A stretch of DNA of 22,724 nt from Candidatus Nomurabacteria bacterium RIFCSPHIGHO2_01_FULL_39_10 (GTDB taxonomy: Bacteria; Patescibacteriota; Minisyncoccia; Phycocordibacterales; UBA9973), in contig MFTJ01000048.1 of assembly GCA_001786805.1 (NCBI GenBank), forward strand, positions 1-22,724, in the 5' to 3' direction. Positions 14,161-22,083 of this stretch are shown one piece after another. The position numbers and the translations under genes were made by a program. The notes under the pieces are model-generated. The model made no database searches and was not told the DNA's origin. It saw only the letters and a program-made list of their open reading frames with translations. Within the stretch, counting starts at the first letter, position 1; each line of letters begins with the position of its first letter.

Positions 14161-15381
14161 TTATAACTTTCCACTAAGCAATATCTCCACCGCTTTATCC
14201 AACTGCGGATCTTTTTTATTATCCAAATCTTTTTGAGTAATTTCTACTGGGTAATCAGGAGTCAGTCCCTTTTTTTCAATTAAGTTTCCATTCGGTGTGA
14301 GCCATTTAGCCACCGTAATTTTCAAAAGAGTGTCAGGAGTAATTTTTATAGGCTCTTGCACCGAACCCTTGCCGAAACTCTTTGCGCCCACTAATTTCGC
14401 TTTTCCGTGGTCCTGCATCGCGCCAGCGACGATTTCCGACGCCGAAGCGGAGCCGTTATCTATCAGAATGACAAATTTCAAATTTTCATTAAAAACATCA
14501 TAACCTTTGCTTCTGAATATCTCCGGCTTTTTATCATCTCCGTAGTCTTCAATTACGACGGTTTTACCTTTCGGCAAGAACCAGCTTGCTATATCAACGG
14601 CTGCGTCCAAATATCCGCCCGGATTTCCCCGTAAATCAAGTAGCAATTTGTTAGTTTTAGATTCAGAAAATTGCTTGAGCGCATTGCGGAAAAGATTCGT
14701 CGAGTTGGCGGAAAAACTATAAAGCTTTATGACAAAAACGCTGTCCGTCCGAAGTTCTATGTCTAAAGTCGGTATGTTTATAATACCCCTGACAATTTTT
14801 ATCTCTTTCGGATTTTTTTCTCCTTCCCGAAAGATTGTAAGCGCAACCGAAGTTCCTATTTCTCCCCGTATTAATTTAATTGCTTCCTCAATTCCCAGAC
14901 TGCTGGTTACTTTTTCGTCAATTTTTAAAATTTTATCGCCGGGCTTGATGTTTGCTCTGTACGCCGGAGTGTCTTTGAGCGGCGCTATGACTGTTAATAT
15001 TTTATCCTTAATACCAACTTCCATTCCGACTCCGGAGAAATTACCGGCTATTTCATCTTCAAATGATTTTGCTTCTTCCGGAGCAAAAAATACGCTGTAT
15101 GGGTCATTCAAAGAGTCCATAAGACCTGAAATGGCCCCATAAACCCTGTCTTGGTCGGTTATTTCCTCAGCCTTTGGATACTTTTCATTAATTGTGTTCC
15201 AAACTTTCCAAAAAGGAGAAAAATCAGCATCTGTCGCGACTTGTGTCTCTTTATTTGAAAGATCTGTTACTTTTTCTATTTCCGGACGGCTATTTTTTCC
15301 GAAAGAAACACCTAAAAGGAAAGATATGGAAACAAGCAAAACGACTCCAACGATATATCTTGTTTTTGAAAATTGTTCCAT
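14161..15381 (-). CDS. ctpA: C-terminal processing peptidase (S41, PDZ)
   Basis: A serine protease that trims C-termini of exported proteins. With the ATG at 15381 the product has 406 residues: a membrane anchor at about 8-26 (RYIVGVVLLVSISFLLGVSFG), a helical region, a PDZ domain near 110-195 (GVGMEVGI, IKPGDKILKID), and the S41 core with LLDLRGNPGGYLDAA. The catalytic dyad is S313 in GSASASE and K338 in SFGKGSVQ, 25 residues apart as in known family members. The open frame continues 37 codons upstream, but that part overlaps the preceding gene and lacks a sensible signal sequence, so the internal ATG is chosen. It lies 13 nt after a small membrane protein gene. Confidence 0.92.
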   Translation of the reverse strand: MEQFSKTRYIVGVVLLVSISFLLGVSFGKNSRPEIEKVTDLSNKETQVATDADFSPFWKVWNTINEKYPKAEEITDQDRVYGAISGLMDSLNDPYSVFFAPEEAKSFEDEIAGNFSGVGMEVGIKDKILTVIAPLKDTPAYRANIKPGDKILKIDEKVTSSLGIEEAIKLIRGEIGTSVALTIFREGEKNPKEIKIVRGIINIPTLDIELRTDSVFVIKLYSFSANSTNLFRNALKQFSESKTNKLLLDLRGNPGGYLDAAVDIASWFLPKGKTVVIEDYGDDKKPEIFRSKGYDVFNENLKFVILIDNGSASASEIVAGAMQDHGKAKLVGAKSFGKGSVQEPIKITPDTLLKITVAKWLTPNGNLIEKKGLTPDYPVEITQKDLDNKKDPQLDKAVEILLSGKL

Positions 15382-15394
15382 AATGATTGAATGT

Positions 15395-15619
15395 TTACAT
15401 TTTTTCCTCCGCTTCAAACTTATTTTCAGAAAAATTGTCGAAGGTTTCCCCCTTTTTGGTTTCTTTTGTTTTATATTCTTTGTACAGCACAAAGCTGATA
15501 TAAATCAGCCCAATTCCGGAAATAGTTGTCAAAACATCTTTCCAAAAGTACGGAAAACCAAGGTGCGGCAATATTGCCACCCAAACACCCAAAACCAAAA
15601 ACACATATGCTTTAATCAT
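15395..15619 (-). CDS. Small two-helix membrane protein, unknown function
   Basis: From the ATG at 15619 the product is 74 residues with two hydrophobic segments (IKAYVFLVLGVWVAILPHLGF in two parts, then VLTTISGIGLIYISFVLY). A charged tail rich in Lys and Glu follows. An upstream TTG would add six residues, but TACAAT ends 6 nt before the ATG, matching the promoter spacing of other genes here. It lies between the PBP2 gene and ctpA on the same strand. I do not recognise a family. Placement suggests, but does not show, an envelope role. Confidence 0.7.
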   Translation of the reverse strand: MIKAYVFLVLGVWVAILPHLGFPYFWKDVLTTISGIGLIYISFVLYKEYKTKETKKGETFDNFSENKFEAEEKM

Positions 15620-15625
15620 AAGTAC

Positions 15626-15631
15626 ATTGTA
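15626..15631 (-). promoter_or_regulatory. -10 element of the two-helix membrane protein gene
   Basis: TACAAT on the minus strand ends 6 nt before the ATG at 15619. No TG extension or convincing -35. It would let this gene and ctpA be transcribed apart from the PBP2 gene. Confidence 0.4.
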
Positions 15632-15655
15632 TTTCAAGAACCCTCAAAATGCAAA

Positions 15656-17350
15656 TCATTTGAAATACTCAGGTGTATATATAGACATCCAATCCAGAAG
15701 CTGTCGCATGACGGTAGAGGCGCTGACGCTGTTGGTTTTTGGTCCGGCTTCCATCATTACTGTGAAAACATATTTAGGGTTTTCGTACGGGAAAAAACCA
15801 ATCACCCAGGAGTTTACTTTGGTATTCCCGACTCCGAGCTGGGCTGTGCCGGTTTTTGCGGCAACTTGCGCGTAAGGCACATTTAAAGCTACCGCTGTGC
15901 CGTAAGTGACCGCTTGCCTCATGCCGTTATGCGCAACATCAAAATATTCTTTTTTTATGTCCACGATTTCTTTTTTTTCTTCCATTCCCCTGTCTCCTAA
16001 AATAAAATGCGGAGTAACAAGTTTGCCAAAAGATGCGATTGCTCCGGTGGCGCGCGCCATTTCCATAAGCGTAACTTGAAATCCGTATTGTCCGATTGCG
16101 GTATTGTATGTATCTCCGATGCGCCAAGTAGAGTCCGTTTTGAAATTCTGCGCTTTCCACAGAGGAGAGGGAATTGTACCCGATGTTTCGTCCGGTAGGT
16201 CAACGCCAGTTTTTTCCGCTATGCCAAAAAGTCTCGTATATTTTCCGATATTTTCTATTCCCAAACCTCTCTGGTCTTCGAATCCTCCTCCAACTGCATA
16301 GAAATAAATGTCGGAAGAAACAGCCAAAGCCTGCGCCATATCCGTCCAGCCGTTTACTCTCCAGTCTTTAAAAACGCTTTTTTGATCCGGGAAATAAGGA
16401 TTAGGGATTGAAATAGAACCAGTCGAAAGAATTTTTTTATACGGGTCAATAATGTCTTCTGTTAAAGCGCCCAAACTAAAAAACGGCTTCATGATTGAAC
16501 CCGGAGTATAAAGTCCCGAAACGGTCCTATCAAGAAAGGGCTTTTTCTTATCTGTCAAATACTCATTGATTTTATTTTCATCTTTCCCTAGTGATAGAAT
16601 TTCGGAATTATATTCAGGAAAGCTGACAGAAGCTATAATCTCTCCGTTTTGCGCATCCATTATAACTCCCGCTCCCCCTCCGAATCCGTTATCTTTGGAT
16701 AAATTTTTTATGAAGTTGAACAACTGTGTTTGAATTCTAGAATCAATGGTTGTTTTCAAATCATTTCCCTTTTTTGGGCTGTTTATAATATTTTCTGAGT
16801 GTATAACCCCTTTTGCGTCTATTTCTATGATTTTTGAGCCATTTTCACCTTTTATATTTTTATCATATTCTTTTTCCAAACCATCTTTTCCCTCAAATTC
16901 TTCTTGCCAATAATTTCCCTGCGAGTCTTTGGTCGGATAGCTGACATAGCCCAAAACATGTGAAAATCCGGGCGACAGATAAGCGCGCGTATAAAGCATA
17001 GATAAATCTTCCGATTTTTTATTCCAAGCCAGTTCACGACCGTTTCTATCGTAAATTATTCCCCTCTCAGTAAAAATAATTGCTTTTTTTAAAATATTAT
17101 TTTCGCTTCTTTTTCTGTAAGTATCTCCATTCTGTATTTGGAGATATATCAAACGAATTCCGAATATTAAAATCATACAAAGAAAAAAAATACCCAAAAA
17201 ATTAATTGTTTTTTTAGGAATCGGTTTTTCTATCCGGCCTTCAAACTGCTGGCGGTCAAAATTTTGTATATTTTTTGAATCCAGAAAAATTTCGTCCGGT
17301 TCTATGAAATTAGTCTTTGTCCTGTTTTTTTTGAATTTGCGAAAAGTCAT
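15656..17350 (-). CDS. mrdA: Class B penicillin-binding protein, PBP2 type transpeptidase
   Basis: This enzyme crosslinks peptidoglycan outside the membrane and pairs with a SEDS polymerase. The 564-residue product has a cytoplasmic N-terminus of about 48 residues, one membrane segment (about 49-71), a PBP dimerisation region from about 76 (ERGIIYDRNG at 95-104), and the transpeptidase domain. The active-site motifs are complete: SxxK as S285-IM-K288 in TPGSIMKPF, SxN-type SSD at 345-347, and KTG at 499-501. The gene overlaps the 3' end of the upstream MreD-sized gene by 4 nt (ATGA), so translation is likely coupled. The pairing with an MreD-like gene favours an elongation role (PBP2) over a division role (FtsI), though this is not certain. 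Confidence 0.9.
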   Translation of the reverse strand: MTFRKFKKNRTKTNFIEPDEIFLDSKNIQNFDRQQFEGRIEKPIPKKTINFLGIFFLCMILIFGIRLIYLQIQNGDTYRKRSENNILKKAIIFTERGIIYDRNGRELAWNKKSEDLSMLYTRAYLSPGFSHVLGYVSYPTKDSQGNYWQEEFEGKDGLEKEYDKNIKGENGSKIIEIDAKGVIHSENIINSPKKGNDLKTTIDSRIQTQLFNFIKNLSKDNGFGGGAGVIMDAQNGEIIASVSFPEYNSEILSLGKDENKINEYLTDKKKPFLDRTVSGLYTPGSIMKPFFSLGALTEDIIDPYKKILSTGSISIPNPYFPDQKSVFKDWRVNGWTDMAQALAVSSDIYFYAVGGGFEDQRGLGIENIGKYTRLFGIAEKTGVDLPDETSGTIPSPLWKAQNFKTDSTWRIGDTYNTAIGQYGFQVTLMEMARATGAIASFGKLVTPHFILGDRGMEEKKEIVDIKKEYFDVAHNGMRQAVTYGTAVALNVPYAQVAAKTGTAQLGVGNTKVNSWVIGFFPYENPKYVFTVMMEAGPKTNSVSASTVMRQLLDWMSIYTPEYFK

Positions 17351-17601
17351 CTTAATTTCTTTTTAAATAATTCTAAAATTATAAAACAAACGAGTGCCGT
17401 ACCAAAAGAAACAAAAACCATATTGAAAAATTTCGGCTCAGACGTTCCGTAAAGCAGGTCTGACAAAAGAAACAGAAACACAGCTTCTAGAAAAAAAGGA
17501 AAATATGCCATACCCGCGATCCCTAAAATCACCGACACCCCAAAAGGCATATAAAGCACAGACAAAAGCAATATAATAGAAGCTAAAATTCGCATCAACA
17601 T
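17347..17601 (-). CDS. Small multi-pass membrane protein in the MreD position
   Basis: The 84-residue product is almost entirely hydrophobic with about three membrane segments and ends in a basic tail (FKKKLR). It sits directly before the PBP2-type gene with a 4-nt overlap, the place where rod-shape genes carry mreD. MreD is usually about twice this length, so it may be a shortened MreD or an unrelated membrane protein. Sequence similarity to MreD cannot be shown by eye. TAAGAT ends 6 nt before the ATG, suggesting it heads the transcript with the PBP2 gene. No mreB or mreC is visible. Confidence 0.65.
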   Translation of the reverse strand: MLMRILASIILLLSVLYMPFGVSVILGIAGMAYFPFFLEAVFLFLLSDLLYGTSEPKFFNMVFVSFGTALVCFIILELFKKKLR

Positions 17602-17607
17602 GCTTCT

Positions 17608-17613
17608 ATCTTA
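17608..17613 (-). promoter_or_regulatory. -10 element of the MreD-position gene
   Basis: TAAGAT on the minus strand ends 6 nt before the ATG at 17601. It matches the consensus at four of six positions, without an extended TGn. The spacing is the same as for other first genes. Confidence 0.35.
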
Positions 17614-17693
17614 CACGCTCAAGACAAAATAACAAAATTTAAATTTTTTTCATAATAGTATAATAGACACGACCGTTGCTATTGTGTTATCTG

Positions 17694-19061
17694 TTAATTT
17701 TCGGCGAGTTGGGAAGCCAGACCTGTGTAATTCTCCGGTGTGATTTTTAGGAGTTCTTTTTTTACTTTTTCGCTTACATCAAGAGCGTTTATGAATTTAT
17801 GAATATCGGCAAGAGTGATTTCTTTTCCGCGGGAGAGTTCTTTTAATTTTTCATAAGGCATTTCTGCTCCCTCGCGGCGGAGAATTGTTTGAATCGCTTC
17901 GGTGATGACTTCCGGATGAGCATTCAAATCTTCTTTTATTTTTTCCTCATTTACTTTTATTTTGCTCAATCCTTTCAAAAGCGAAGTATAAGCTAAATAA
18001 GAATGTCCGAAAGCCGTACCGAATGTGCGTTCTACGGTAGAATCCGACAAGTCGCGTTGAAGCCGAGAAATAGGAAGTTTGCGGGCAAAAAATTCAAACA
18101 AAGCGTTTGCTATACCGAGATTTCCCTCGCTATTTTCAAAATCAATCGGGTTTATTTTGTGTGGCATTGCCGAAGAACCAATTTCACCTTGGACGGCTTG
18201 TTGTATCAACCATTCGTCACTAATATAGTGCCATATATCTTGGTCAAAACCAATTAGAATAGTATTAATTCTGCGTACGCAATCAAAAATTTCCGCTTCA
18301 CTATCATGAGGGTCTATTTGAGTTGTCGGGATATTTAATTCTAATTTTATTTTTCTATTTTTGTTTAAGTCACTAATGAAATTTTCAGCAAATTTAATCC
18401 AATCAATTTTTGGATAAGCCACAACATGAGCATTGAAATTCCCCGTTGCTCCACTAAATTTTACCGAAACTTTTATATTTTTTAGAATCTGAAGCTGCTT
18501 GTTTACTCGAGTTGCAAAAACTTGCATCTCTTTGCCGAAAGTCGTAGGACTTGCAGGCTGTCCGTGAGTTCGGGAAAGCATAGGCAAATCTTTATGTTTT
18601 TTAGCAATCGCTCCAATAGTTTCGGTTATTAAAGTAATTTTAGGAATTATTACATACTCCAAAGCATCGCTTAGCATCATTCCTCGAGCAGGAGTATTTA
18701 TATCGTATGAGGTAAGTCCAAAATGTATCCATTCCATACTGTCTTTGAGCGATGTTTCCGAAAGGCTGTCTTTTATGAAGTATTCCACCGCTTTCATATC
18801 ATGGTTTGTAGTCTCTTCCAACTTTTTAATTTTTTCGTAAGAAGCGGTATTAAATTTCTCGTAAATATTTCTGACTGTTTTTATTTCTTCCGGCTTAAAT
18901 TTTCTTAAAGCCGTTTTTCCTAAAAGGGATAGCGCAATCAAGTATTCCCCTTCCACTTGCACTCGATATTTCATGAGAGCTTCCTCCGAGAAATACGGCG
19001 CGAGTTCGCGAGTTTTTTCAAAATATCTTCCGTCTAATGGGTTAATTGCATTTTCTCTCAT
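17694..19061 (-). CDS. purB: Adenylosuccinate lyase
   Basis: PurB releases fumarate from SAICAR to give AICAR and from adenylosuccinate to give AMP. The 455-residue product is of the E. coli type, both in length (E. coli has 456) and in sequence: NPLDGRY at the N-terminus, TTNHDMKAVEYF, SRTHGQPASPTTFGKE with the catalytic His, and the signature loop GSSAMPHKINPIDFENSEG with the catalytic Ser. RDLSDSTVER follows. Its start codon overlaps the purC stop by 4 nt (ATGA), so translation is coupled. It is the last gene of the pur cluster in this direction. A 92-nt gap with only a weak stem separates it from the MreD-position gene. Confidence 0.96.
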   Translation of the reverse strand: MRENAINPLDGRYFEKTRELAPYFSEEALMKYRVQVEGEYLIALSLLGKTALRKFKPEEIKTVRNIYEKFNTASYEKIKKLEETTNHDMKAVEYFIKDSLSETSLKDSMEWIHFGLTSYDINTPARGMMLSDALEYVIIPKITLITETIGAIAKKHKDLPMLSRTHGQPASPTTFGKEMQVFATRVNKQLQILKNIKVSVKFSGATGNFNAHVVAYPKIDWIKFAENFISDLNKNRKIKLELNIPTTQIDPHDSEAEIFDCVRRINTILIGFDQDIWHYISDEWLIQQAVQGEIGSSAMPHKINPIDFENSEGNLGIANALFEFFARKLPISRLQRDLSDSTVERTFGTAFGHSYLAYTSLLKGLSKIKVNEEKIKEDLNAHPEVITEAIQTILRREGAEMPYEKLKELSRGKEITLADIHKFINALDVSEKVKKELLKITPENYTGLASQLAEN

Positions 19062-20020
19062 TTTTTCTTTTTTATATTCTTTGTAAGTCTATCCATTATC
19101 GGCTGTGAAAAATCATGGTTAAAAGGCTTACCGGTTATTGTCTCATAAATTTCAATATAACGCCTAGAGAGTTCGGCTATCAATTCTGCCGGCGCTTTTG
19201 GCAATACTTTATCTTTATACGGGTCGCAGTGGTTATTAAACCAAAGTCTAAAAAATTCTTTATCAAAATATTCAGGCTCTTCACCTTTACTAAATCGTCC
19301 CTCATAACTAGGCGCTTTCCAATATCTGGAAGAATCAGGCGTGTGAATTTCGTCGATTAGTGTAAGTTTGCCGGCAGAATCTATTCCAAATTCGTATTTT
19401 GTGTCTACCAAAATGAGTCCGTGCGAAAGCGCTATTTCCTGTCCCCTTTTAAACAAAGCTTTTGCCTTTTTTTCAACTTCAGTTATCATTTCTCTCTTCA
19501 TTAAGCCTTCAGACACAATTTCGTCCGGGGATAAAGTGCGGTCATGCGCTTCAAATTTAGTGGAAGGAGTGAAAACCGGCTCCGGAAGTTTTTGATTTTT
19601 TTTCATTCCTTCCGGCAAAGTAAAATTACCGAAATTTCTCTTACCTTTTTGATAATGCGACCAAAGTGAAGTGGAGGTAACGCCAGTGATATATCCCCGC
19701 ACTACTGCTTCAATAGGAAGCGGCTCGCATTTTTTAACGACTAGCACATTTGGGTCAGGAGTGCTCAAAACATGATTTTGGATTATATCTTTTGTTTTAT
19801 TAAACCAAAACAAGCTGATTTTGTTTAGCACTTCGCCCTTGAAGGGTATGAAGGCGATGTTTCTATCAAAAGCGGATATTCTGTCTGTGGCGACAAGAGT
19901 GATATTGTTTTTCCCGACATAAACATCTCGGACTTTCCCAACTTTCTTTTCTCCAAGCTCAGGAAAATTTGTCTCCTTTATTACATCATCTATGTGTTCT
20001 TTGATTGTTTCTATTTGCAT
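19058..20020 (-). CDS. purC: SAICAR synthetase (long form)
   Basis: PurC joins aspartate to CAIR using ATP. The 320-residue product belongs to the longer form, similar in size to the yeast Ade1 enzyme, rather than the short form of about 240 residues in E. coli. Visible motifs: GKVRDVYVG (P-loop-like N-terminal strand), ATDRISAFDR, PLPIEAVVRGYITG, EAHDRTLS, LVDTKYEFG and LIDEIHTPDSSRYW. It starts 20 nt after purM and overlaps purB by 4 nt, placing it inside an operon purE-purM-purC-purB. Confidence 0.95.
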   Translation of the reverse strand: MQIETIKEHIDDVIKETNFPELGEKKVGKVRDVYVGKNNITLVATDRISAFDRNIAFIPFKGEVLNKISLFWFNKTKDIIQNHVLSTPDPNVLVVKKCEPLPIEAVVRGYITGVTSTSLWSHYQKGKRNFGNFTLPEGMKKNQKLPEPVFTPSTKFEAHDRTLSPDEIVSEGLMKREMITEVEKKAKALFKRGQEIALSHGLILVDTKYEFGIDSAGKLTLIDEIHTPDSSRYWKAPSYEGRFSKGEEPEYFDKEFFRLWFNNHCDPYKDKVLPKAPAELIAELSRRYIEIYETITGKPFNHDFSQPIMDRLTKNIKKKK

Positions 20021-20040
20021 AATTAAAAATTTATTTATAA

Positions 20041-21165
20041 TTATTTCCCCGGCGGCATCAAAATTATTTTTTCCGGTTCAAAAATTACTTGCCTCTCACC
20101 CTTTTCTACGACACCAATATCTGCCAACTCATATCCTACATTTTTGCCTATTTTCAATATTTTAGCAACTTCCTGCTCTTCTGCAAAAATATAGTAGCCG
20201 ACTCCCCAATTGAAAGTCTTCAAGCAGTCTTCTATTTCCACGCCGAGAGTTTTATGAAAATATTCCATCAGTGGCGGAATTTTGAGCCAAGAATGGATTC
20301 GATAAGTAAACGGTCTTTTGTCAAAAGCGATTTTTCCGACCCCGTCGCCAGTTCCGGGCAAGAAAGTGTGGATTTTAACTTTTGCTTCAAGCAAGGCTTC
20401 CACAAGCGCTACATATGAACGAGTTGGAATGAGCGCCTCTTCACCCAAAGTATTTCCATTTGGCAGTCTAGTCAAAAATTGCTCAGGCAATTCCATTGCT
20501 TTTTTTATTACCAAACTAATTCCGTTTGCATGGAGACCTGAAGAAGCTACCGCAATAATATGGTCTCCAACCGCCAGATCTTGTCCCGTAATTAAATTTT
20601 CTTTCGGAGCGACAATGCCGATGACCGAGCCGCTCAAGGCTACAATTTCCTTGACCGGTTCTTTTGGATTAATTAGATAAGTTACGCTGGCGGACTCTCC
20701 GGCCGGCAATGCCATGCCGACTTCTTTACAAATTTTCAAAAAGCCGTCTGCAAAATCCTGCGCTCTTTTTTTGTCGCCGTACCAATCGCTCCTGCTTGCT
20801 TCCAGTTGGTCTGTAAAAATTACCGGCATAGCGCCTTGAGCGATGACATCGTTGACTACAATCAAGGCTGTGTCTATAGCTATAGAGTTATAATATGATT
20901 TGCCGGTTTTTTGATACATCCACTCCGCAATCCAATTTTTATTTCCCAGGTCTTCCTGAGTCTGGCACCAGATTATGGATTCCCTGCCGCGATATTCAAA
21001 TACCGCCCCGTGCGCGTGAGTCGCGTCTTCGTTGATAAATACACCTCTTTTGTTTGGAAATTTTAGAGTTTTTCTGCCCGCCTCAATCATCGCCATCTTA
21101 AATGGCTCCATGACTGTATAATCCACACCAGCTTTTGCATATTCGCTTTGTGGTTTTTTTGCCAT
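20041..21165 (-). CDS. purM: Divergent phosphoribosylformylglycinamidine cyclo-ligase (AIR synthetase)
   Basis: PurM closes FGAM to AIR with ATP. The 374-residue product starts with the family motif YAKAGVDY and keeps VVNDVIAQGAMPVIFTD, LPAGESAS in place of the usual GGETAEMPG, ASSGLHANGISL and a C-terminal TFNWGVGYYIF in place of TFNMGIG. The usual HITGGG-x-EN segment is replaced by HTFLPGTGDGVGK, and the N-terminal region with the TDGVGTK motif reads CQTQEDLGNK. It is thus a clear but remote relative. Its place between purE and purC supports the PurM role. A different activity in the same superfamily is possible but less likely. It begins 4 nt after the purE stop. Confidence 0.82.
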   Translation of the reverse strand: MAKKPQSEYAKAGVDYTVMEPFKMAMIEAGRKTLKFPNKRGVFINEDATHAHGAVFEYRGRESIIWCQTQEDLGNKNWIAEWMYQKTGKSYYNSIAIDTALIVVNDVIAQGAMPVIFTDQLEASRSDWYGDKKRAQDFADGFLKICKEVGMALPAGESASVTYLINPKEPVKEIVALSGSVIGIVAPKENLITGQDLAVGDHIIAVASSGLHANGISLVIKKAMELPEQFLTRLPNGNTLGEEALIPTRSYVALVEALLEAKVKIHTFLPGTGDGVGKIAFDKRPFTYRIHSWLKIPPLMEYFHKTLGVEIEDCLKTFNWGVGYYIFAEEQEVAKILKIGKNVGYELADIGVVEKGERQVIFEPEKIILMPPGK

Positions 21166-21169
21166 TTTT

Positions 21170-21688
21170 TTATTTACTTTCTAGATATTTTTTAAATCCA
21201 AGCTTCAACAACTTTTCTCCTTTGGCTTCTGTTTCTTTTGAGAGTTTCTTTTTGTAGGCAATTAATTTCTTTTCTAAATCTTCATCAGAGGTCGCGAGTA
21301 TTTGCACTGCGAGCAGTCCGGCGTTTTTTCCCGCGTTGATGCCGACAGTGGCAACAGGCACGCCGGGAGGCATTTGGGCGGTAGAAAGAATGGAATCAAT
21401 TCCGTCCAAAGTTTTTGCTTTTGTTGGGATGCCGATGACGGGCAAAGTTGTGAGCGATGCCACTACTCCGGCAAGATGCGCCGCTCCGCCCGCGCCGGCG
21501 ATGAAAACTTTGATATTATTCTCGCCTGCGCCTTTGACTAGTTTATGCACATATTCCGGACTTCGATGCGCAGAAGCCACAGTTATATCATGGGCTATAC
21601 CGAATTTTTCCAGCACCTTCGCCGCCTCGGACATCACTTCCAAATCCGTATCCGAGCCCATAATTATGCCGACTTTGATGTTTTTCAT
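21170..21688 (-). CDS. purE: N5-carboxyaminoimidazole ribonucleotide mutase
   Basis: PurE moves the carboxyl group within N5-CAIR to form CAIR. The 172-residue product shows IIMGSDTDLEVM, ASAHRSPEYV, AGAGGAAHLAGVVAS, PVIGIPTKAKTLDGIDS, STAQMPPGVPVATVGI and NAGLLAVQIL, all typical. Class I (needing PurK) is favoured by the overall motif pattern, but purK is not in the window, so a class II enzyme using AIR and CO2 is not excluded. It heads the operon purE-purM-purC-purB: a terminator lies upstream and a TATATA element ends 6 nt before its ATG. Confidence 0.94.
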   Translation of the reverse strand: MKNIKVGIIMGSDTDLEVMSEAAKVLEKFGIAHDITVASAHRSPEYVHKLVKGAGENNIKVFIAGAGGAAHLAGVVASLTTLPVIGIPTKAKTLDGIDSILSTAQMPPGVPVATVGINAGKNAGLLAVQILATSDEDLEKKLIAYKKKLSKETEAKGEKLLKLGFKKYLESK

Positions 21689-21694
21689 ATTGAG

Positions 21695-21700
21695 TATATA
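21695..21700 (-). promoter_or_regulatory. -10 element of the purE operon
   Basis: TATATA on the minus strand ends 6 nt before the purE ATG; TATACT shifted by two bases is an alternative. It lies just downstream of a terminator-like hairpin, so purE probably starts its own transcript. Confidence 0.45.
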
Positions 21701-21731
21701 TTAGCAGAAAATTTTTATAAAACAAATAGAA

Positions 21732-21773
21732 AAGGCGTCGATGGAGCCCTTTCTATGAGACTCCCGACGCCTT
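21732..21773 (-). terminator. Rho-independent terminator of the small unit upstream of purE
   Basis: On the minus strand AAGGCGTCG and GGAG pair with CTCC and CGACGCCTT (stem of 9 plus 4 bp with a two-base bulge), directly followed by TTCTATTTGTTTT. This fits an intrinsic terminator for transcription coming from the purH side. Confidence 0.7.
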
Positions 21774-21807
21774 GAATTTTACGAACCCATCGAGTTCGTG
21801 GGGGGGG

Positions 21808-22014
21808 TTACTCTACCCCCATCCCCTGATCGTGCTGGTTTGCCGCAATGTCCGTCACGGACATTGCTAGCGTGGCTGCGATGTCGGGGAAGCCCGACAC
21901 CGAACCTTCCTGCTTTTTCTCAAAAATTTCTTTCCACCACTTCTCAAATTCAGGTAGGGTGGGATTATTCATTGTAATGTAGAAATGGATACGAGCGATA
22001 TCTTCTTTTTCCAT
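21808..22014 (-). CDS. Small hypothetical protein in a self-contained, structured transcription unit
   Basis: The 68-residue frame starts MEKEDIARIHFY and runs through EFEKWWKEIFEKK to a Gly/Ala/Asp-rich tail ending QGMGVE. No family is recognised; there is no membrane segment. The first 40 codons look like ordinary AT-rich coding sequence. The last 27 have mostly G or C in the third position and form several perfect hairpins (21882-21899, 21845-21867, 21803-21820 with the stop codon). At 21841-21900, 38 of 60 bases are G or C, far above the neighbours. It has its own -35/-10 promoter, a leader of about 63 nt with a possible long stem, and a terminator. It may be a real small protein, or the RNA itself may be the product. 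Confidence 0.5.
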   Translation of the reverse strand: MEKEDIARIHFYITMNNPTLPEFEKWWKEIFEKKQEGSVSGFPDIAATLAMSVTDIAANQHDQGMGVE

Positions 22015-22083
22015 AGTTTTTTACAAAGACTCTCTTTGGTTTTGGTTGTTTTTTCACTATCGAAAGAGCCTTTGTTCTCCAAG

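Noticed and set aside
14729..15142. A 137-codon plus-strand frame inside ctpA
   Set aside because: Antisense to the PDZ and S41 region, which has intact motifs.
15194..15886. A 230-codon plus-strand frame across ctpA, the small membrane protein gene and the PBP2 gene
   Set aside because: It is antisense to three supported genes and its composition shows no domain or membrane pattern; treated as a shadow.
17655..17692. Terminator after purB, with a CACGACCGT stretch also seen in the hairpin at 4749-4782
   Set aside because: Only a 5-bp stem (AATAG/CTATT) can be drawn and the shared 9-mer is short enough to be chance.
21727..22077. tmRNA, RNase P RNA or 6S RNA in the structured unit near purE
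   Set aside because: Length is compatible, but there is no tRNA-like 3' end, no conserved RNase P core and no 6S-type long bubble. Only an unassigned structured RNA can be considered.
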